DNA from: Sacculina carcini
Taxonomy: Eukaryota > Arthropoda > Thecostraca > Sacculinidae
Direction: 5' to 3'
Assembly (NCBI GenBank): GCA_916048095.2
Contig: OU696576.1
Span: forward strand, 7,742,488-7,806,487
Length of the DNA: 64,000 bases
Position numbers and translations under genes: made by a program. Position 1 is the stretch's first letter. Every line of letters starts with the position of its first letter. This document shows, piece by piece, positions 60,301 through 64,000 of this stretch. The notes below the pieces were generated by a model. That model made no database searches. It saw only the letters and a program-made list of their open reading frames with translations, and was not told the origin of the DNA.

Positions 60301-62912
60301 CTACCATTCATACAGAGCTGCGCGGATTGAGCGGATATATAGGTCTGTCTAAGTCATTTTCCACTAAAAGGTATTTCCGACACGCGTTTGATCTGTATCA
60401 AATGTGCCAGCATCGCTAAACTACACCTATTCCATTAAAATGCCATTGAACATATAATTTATTTGTTGGTTATAGTTATATCGTAATCACGCAGTTCAAG
60501 TATATCTAGGACGATGTACATCAGTAATATTTTTGTTGGGAAAGTTTCATGGGAGTGCAGTTACGTCTAGAGCCAGTAGCGCATCCACAAAGCTTCAATA
60601 GAAATAATCCAGTCGTGGATAGACCAAGTTGTTTGTTATAAATAGACAAGTTGAACCAAGCTTATATAGGTGATTGTATAGATAGCTGTGTTGATGTTAA
60701 TATAGAACCAAAATAAAGTTCAGATCCCCGAACTCCCCACCAGTATCCGGAGCTTTTCTCACACCGATTTCACTAGGACGGGGGTCGGCAAACTAAGGCC
60801 CGATGACCGAATCCGACCCGCCGACGATACTTGAGTTTGCTTGGTTTAATGTATGATCGTAACTTGTTTGATAACTTTCAAGTAAATACAAATGTTAGTT
60901 ATTTTCGGTTTCTGTTCATCGCACGAAACTTATCCATGATTAACATGGATTGCCAAGTTAGTTTTATGTCTTATTTCACAGAAGTTTGGTTCTGGCGTGT
61001 AAGTAATATAAATATTGATTATGCGACTCGCGCTGGTTTCATCTCAGTTATTCGGTATTCAGCAAAACAAGTTTGCCAACACCTGCACTAGATCACCACC
61101 TCGGACTTCACATATCTTACCTGGGCCAGCCTTCAAACGTTGACACCGTGAAGAGAGTCAGCATAGCCTTGCCGACGTCATCAAAGTGGAAACTGCTTCG
61201 CTCCCAACTTCTCACTTCGATCTGAGGACGACGAACGTCTCCGTCCATGTAGTTGATGAATCGACCTCTGTCGATAAGATACAATTGGTTTCGTGCACAA
61301 ATTTCCATCAACTCTACTGCGAGTACATTACCGTTGATCCCGCCCATTAAGCCTACCTCGTCATTAAGTCCGTGTCAGTTTTATGGCATGAAATACTAGG
61401 TTTTTAGTAGTACGTACCAATTAACCCATACAAAACTTGATTTTTTCCGGTAGTGTTTTTCAAATGCTCTGTTTGTTCAGCATATACATATATTTATACA
61501 ACATATTCCACATATGTTGAAAACATCCGTCTTTTCCTATCATTTACGAGTTAAATTAGTTTTTTTTATCAAACTATTACATATATTTGTATTCTATTAA
61601 CATTGATATAATTCATTCTAAAATGAAGCTTGTTCTTTTGGTTAAACGAAACATTGGCAGAATGAATATCTTTGCCCTGAAATAGCTCTGGCCATTCAGT
61701 CCACCCTGGAGAATATGGAGCAGAATTTTGGATTAAAATATAGCCTCAATGGCCGGGATCCACGTTATGTGCAGAAAGTATCCAGCAAAAGATAGATCGA
61801 TTTCCAGAGGAGACATGCGCCAAAACACAGTGACATTATGGAGTGACATTATGAAGTGGTATCTGTTGATGGTTTACTATTCATTGTTTTTTATTTATTA
61901 TTTTCTCTTACCAATTATATTTCTAGAAGTATTTTCTTTTCTAACTATCTTTCTCTCTTAATCTTTTGGGCGCTTGCGGTACACGGGACCATTGCCGGGT
62001 GGTAATAGTGCACTTGCACTCTTCCCCTATGCTACTGGATTTGCCTGTAATTAATAATAATAATAACAATAATAAAGAAGTGCCGTCATTCAGCGGTTGA
62101 GAGGCGTTTGGTGTGGCGCCAGGAGCTGTCGTGGTCTCACCTGCAGTGTTCCTCCACCAGTTTGCTACGGTCTGAACAGTAGAAAAATTTCCCTTTGAAC
62201 AGCTGAACACCAATTACGGCGAACATGAACTCGAGCAGACAAGTAACCAGCATGATGTTTCCAATTGTCTTGATGGCAACAATCACACACTGAACCACAT
62301 GCTGAATTTGCACACACACACACACACACACACAAATATACACATGTGAATATACATTTTAAGCACTAAAACAACATTAACTGTATAAATCAGGAAAGAA
62401 AATGTATTTGATTGCTACAGAATAGCATGCAACCTTCCTTGAGACAAAACGCAAATGATATCAAATATGTTACAATTACTGAACGTGGGATATTTATTAA
62501 AAACGTTGTTAAATTTCAAATATACATTTATATGTTTAACAGCAATCAGTTTTCGGATTTGGCAATTGGGCTGTTCATCAAGAGAAACACAATGTTATTT
62601 TGCAGCAAAACATTGCGCTTATTGACAAAAAACATTTTAAACTATCAAAACTTTCCTCTTTGTTCACATTTCTTCTTAATATATTTTTCTTCCATCCCTC
62701 GTGGTCAAATCGCGTTAGGCGCTTCGCAAATCACATCTCTTGTTATGCGGCTATCATAACAGACATACAATACATACATACAACAGTGCATTCAAACTAC
62801 AGCAGACGAAAAATTGGCTGGTACCTTAAGGCCCTTGGCGCGGTTGATGGCCCTCAAAGGTCGTAGCACACGCGCAACACGCAGAATTTTCACCACCGAC
62901 ATTGCCCCAGAA
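47885..62912 (-). CDS. Cav1: L-type voltage-gated calcium channel alpha-1 subunit (Cav1), 3' part, 19 exons
   Basis: Pore subunit of a plasma-membrane L-type channel. Minus exons in order: 62912-62825, 62301-62141, 61267-61121, 60110-59909, 59590-59321, 58996-58913, 58087-57899, 57263-57161, 56724-56585, 55833-55395, 55036-54903, 54707-54609, 54106-54011, 52926-52897, 52174-52068, 51415-51381, 50524-50250, 49233-49087, 48088-47885. Phases agree throughout; about 982 residues from repeat III S4 to the stop. Selectivity glutamates sit in TVSTFEGWP (III) and SATGEAWQE (IV). IVS4 is [19 protein letters not shown]. The motif [12 protein letters not shown] marks the L-type class; Cav2 differs here. 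The intron after exon 58087-57899 has a GC donor. The gene continues beyond the window's right edge. Confidence 0.96.
48334..48493. mobile_element. Short TIR MITE with TA flanks (Tc1/mariner-pogo style)
   Basis: Left tagagtgtatcccggatata and right tatatccggagtacactgta are inverted repeats of about 20 bases with TA at both outer edges. A second inner inverted pair (ataagcgggtt, cttatatccg) is present. It lies in the last Cav1 intron. Confidence 0.7.
48676..48802 (+). mobile_element. Short retroposon with (AAT)n tail, copy 5
   Basis: tctcacggtacgtggggcca, ccgcatggtgttaatagtac, then tcacatgtcactggctttgc and (AAT)n/(AAC)n. Antisense in the last Cav1 intron. Confidence 0.82.
50250..50524 (-). CDS. 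Cav1: Cav1 C-terminal tail exon, reading frame uncertain
   Basis: Acceptor gcaacag after (GT)n and donor gtgcgt. The length of 275 nt fits entry in phase 1 and exit in phase 0, which the flanking exons require. That frame reads [20 protein letters not shown] and is rich in Arg/His/Trp. Another open frame is Ser/Ala-rich ([19 protein letters not shown]) and looks more like a channel tail, but it needs different neighbouring phases. All three frames are open across the exon. The 35-nt exon before it (51415-51381) is the weak link, so either could be right. Confidence 0.5.
52068..54707 (-). CDS. Cav1: Cav1 proximal C-terminal tail exons
   Basis: 54707-54609 reads [20 protein letters not shown], close to vertebrate Cav1 (AGLRSLQDLGPEMRQAL). 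54106-54011 reads [20 protein letters not shown]. 52926-52897 is a 30-nt exon, [10 protein letters not shown], with acceptor tattttcag and donor gtgagt. 52174-52068 reads [12 protein letters not shown] and [12 protein letters not shown]. All are phase-compatible. The last three rest on splice sites and open phase more than on similarity. Confidence 0.75.
53416..53803. repeat. CA-rich and (TA)n compound microsatellite
   Basis: (CA)n at 53416-53453 and 53541-53583, (TA)n at 53584-53622, then interrupted CA to 53803. In a Cav1 intron. Confidence 0.92.
54903..55833 (-). CDS. Cav1: Cav1 end of IVS6, EF-hand, pre-IQ and IQ motif
   Basis: Exon 55833-55395 reads [19 protein letters not shown], the EF-hand region ([17 protein letters not shown]), then [19 protein letters not shown] and [16 protein letters not shown]. 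Exon 55036-54903 carries [18 protein letters not shown], the calmodulin-binding IQ motif for calcium-dependent inactivation and facilitation. The intervening segment ([15 protein letters not shown]) is a few residues longer than the vertebrate one. Near-identity to Cav1 over this stretch makes the assignment secure. Confidence 0.97.
55395..59590 (-). CDS. Cav1: Cav1 repeat IV: S1 to S6
   Basis: S1: [20 protein letters not shown]2: [21 protein letters not shown]3: [18 protein letters not shown]4: [19 protein letters not shown]5: [19 protein letters not shown]; pore loop: [21 protein letters not shown]6: [19 protein letters not shown]. The exon before S3 to S4 (58996-58913) is 84 nt with no alternative twin seen. 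The S3-S4 linker is short (ANLM then PEKQMISIN). Exon 58087-57899 ends GMQ and must join VFGKIA in phase 0, which requires the GC donor gcaagt. Confidence 0.96.
56160..56460. repeat. Purine-rich minisatellite (ataagagaataagaa units)
   Basis: About 300 bp of tandem aagaaataagagaat variants on the plus strand, so the Cav1 sense strand is pyrimidine-rich (tcttattctc). It lies in the intron between exons 56724-56585 and 55833-55395. Confidence 0.92.
57550..57874. mobile_element. hAT-like MITE (CAGTGGCAGATCCAGGG ends)
   Basis: Ends cagtggcagatccaggg and ctctctggatccgccagtg are inverted repeats apart from one outer base. A clear target duplication is not visible. Its right edge lies 24 bases from the Cav1 GC splice donor at 57898. 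Confidence 0.75.
59909..62912 (-). CDS. Cav1: Cav1 repeat III: S4 to S6 and III-IV linker
   Basis: S4: [20 protein letters not shown]5: [20 protein letters not shown]; pore: [16 protein letters not shown]6: [20 protein letters not shown]; linker: [15 protein letters not shown] into [17 protein letters not shown]. The S5-pore linker is joined across 62141/61267 as [16 protein letters not shown], matching the vertebrate ECKGSF-YPDGDV. One Arg of S4 in the vertebrate KILRVLRVLRPL is kept, with Ala replacing Leu. Confidence 0.96.
60779..61085 (+). mobile_element. Non-autonomous hAT-like element with 8-bp target duplication, copy 2
   Basis: Ends cgggggtcggcaaacta and agtttgccaacacctg are inverted repeats. 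Flanks cactagga (60771-60778) and cactagat (61086-61093) match at 7 of 8. The interior is related to the element at 7828-8140 in inverse orientation. It lies 35 bases downstream of the Cav1 donor at 61120. Confidence 0.85.
61336..61760. mobile_element. Non-autonomous TIR element (ATTAAGCC type), copy 2
   Basis: Ends gatcccgcccattaagcc and cctcaatggccgggatc. The interior is colinear with 21731-22139. It lies in the Cav1 intron about 70 bases upstream, in the gene's sense, of exon 61267-61121. Confidence 0.72.
61822..62074 (+). mobile_element. Short retroposon with (AAT)n tail, copy 6, long form
   Basis: Starts about cagtgacattatggagtgac, then the ttatttattattttctctta pyrimidine-rich part, cttttgggcgcttgcggtac, tgccgggtggtaatagtgca and a (TAA)n tail. 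Colinear with the minus copy at 41809-42052. Confidence 0.82.
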
Positions 62913-63269
62913 CTGAGCCGGACACGCACACACACACACACACATACGCCCACATACGCCCACAAACGTACACATTTACAATACAGACACATTCACACAC
63001 ATACGCCCACACACTTACAGTTTACAACCTCTTGAGTCTATCCCTACATGGTCATCGAAAAGCTTCAAGAGATTGATAAACTTGAGACGTGTTTATGTTG
63101 TTTTTATTGAATTATCTTGTGTTTTCACGCGGACTAATCTTGTCAATACAATTACACACTGACTAACATTAACAAAAACGGTGCATTAACTGTAAGAAAT
63201 ACATCAAGCAAACAGTATCGGTGTACAAGAAGCGTGGAATTCAAGTGGTATATACAAATAACTAATTAA

Positions 63270-63312
<43 letters not shown>

Positions 63313-64000
63313 TTATTTAATACAACAATTTACTTTTGTAAATAAAGCAGCAAGTGTCACGTTTTCAAGGCAGCTTAGTCAATTATGAAAGAACACTCCG
63401 TCATTAGCCATATTTGGTTGTCTGGAGCGAAATATGGAAGGATTAAGCCAAAGCGTACACAATACACGTACACTCTCACACACACAGATACACACATACA
63501 CAAACAAACATACACACATACACACAGAGACACAAATTATATAGCACAAGTATATAGCGGCAGATGTCTTTTTTCTGCCGTTCAACATGGAATGTCATTT
63601 TCGATAGAGAATTCGAAACGAACAATAGAACCAGAGAGAGAGAGAGAGAGTGTGTGTGAGGGAATGAGAGGGAGAGAGTGTTTGATCCAAAAATTGTTAC
63701 TTCCATGGAAAGTGTTTTTTTATTTTTGCTGTTAAGATTGAGTGCCGTATCGTGTCGTACTCGGACAAAAGTGGCGTTTACCTCAGCGGACTAATAACGG
63801 GTTTGCGTACATCAATAGCAACGTCATTTCTGCAACGTTGCAAGATGAAATGCCATAACATCATGATCAACATCAACATACATCACAACCATGATCGCGT
63901 TAACGCATTAGACAGCTAAGTCTAAGTCTAGGCAACCAACAACAGGAGCTAAGATGTGACTACTCTCATATAGCTCTTTTCTACATTGTCAATAATACGT
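62913..64000. other. Cav1 intron to window edge, no exon recognised
   Basis: Contains CA-rich (62925-63015, 63476-63530) and (TA)n (63269-63307) tracts and a GA-rich stretch (63632-63680). The exon for repeat III S1-S3 is not in it and should lie beyond 64 kb. Confidence 0.65.

Noticed and set aside
63782-63830. Possible extra Cav1 exon on the minus strand with a phase that fits the exon at 62912
   Set aside because: Acceptor and donor are plausible, but the peptide (NDVAIDVRKPVISPL) does not resemble repeat III S3 or its linker, which should precede S4.

Overview
The window is animal nuclear DNA: intron-rich, AT-rich and crowded with (CA/GT)n microsatellites, tRNA-derived SINEs, short non-autonomous DNA transposons and LINE debris. 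Splicing the conserved exons by hand gives five genes: an L-type voltage-gated calcium channel, an intraflagellar-transport protein, the large TFIIF subunit, a MARVEL tetraspan and a CD36-like C-terminus. That set implies a metazoan with cilia and excitable cells, most likely an invertebrate. I cannot place it in a phylum from this window.

Layout. 1-4139 (+): last three exons of a single-pass membrane protein resembling the C-terminus of the CD36/scavenger-receptor-B family. 6907-14201 (+): complete TFIIF alpha (GTF2F1/RAP74), 8 exons, 540 aa. 15669-33950 (+): complete WDR19/IFT144, 25 exons, about 1435 aa. 35896-40495 (-): a small MARVEL-domain gene, 4 coding exons, 171 aa, convergent with WDR19. 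47885-62912 (-): the 3' part of a Cav1 channel, 19 exons and about 980 aa, from repeat III S4 to the stop; its 5' part lies beyond 64 kb. The stretches 4.1-6.9 kb, 14.2-15.7 kb, 34-35.9 kb, 40.5-47.9 kb and 62.9-64 kb show no convincing coding exon.

The genes do not form a pathway. GTF2F1 is general transcription machinery, WDR19 is ciliary transport, Cav1 is excitation-calcium coupling, and the MARVEL protein is probably a vesicle or junction membrane protein.

The most unusual signal is how introns and repeats relate. By eye, about 20 of 55 acceptors are preceded within a few tens of bases by a (GT)n/(UG)n tract on the sense strand, in all five genes and on both strands. Transposon ends also repeatedly lie within 0-70 bp of splice sites: a SINE starts directly after the donor dinucleotide of WDR19 exon 13, and a repeat tail ends 15 bp before the exon 8 acceptor. 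Two introns appear to use GC donors. No CRISPR array, rRNA gene, functional tRNA or viral element was recognised.
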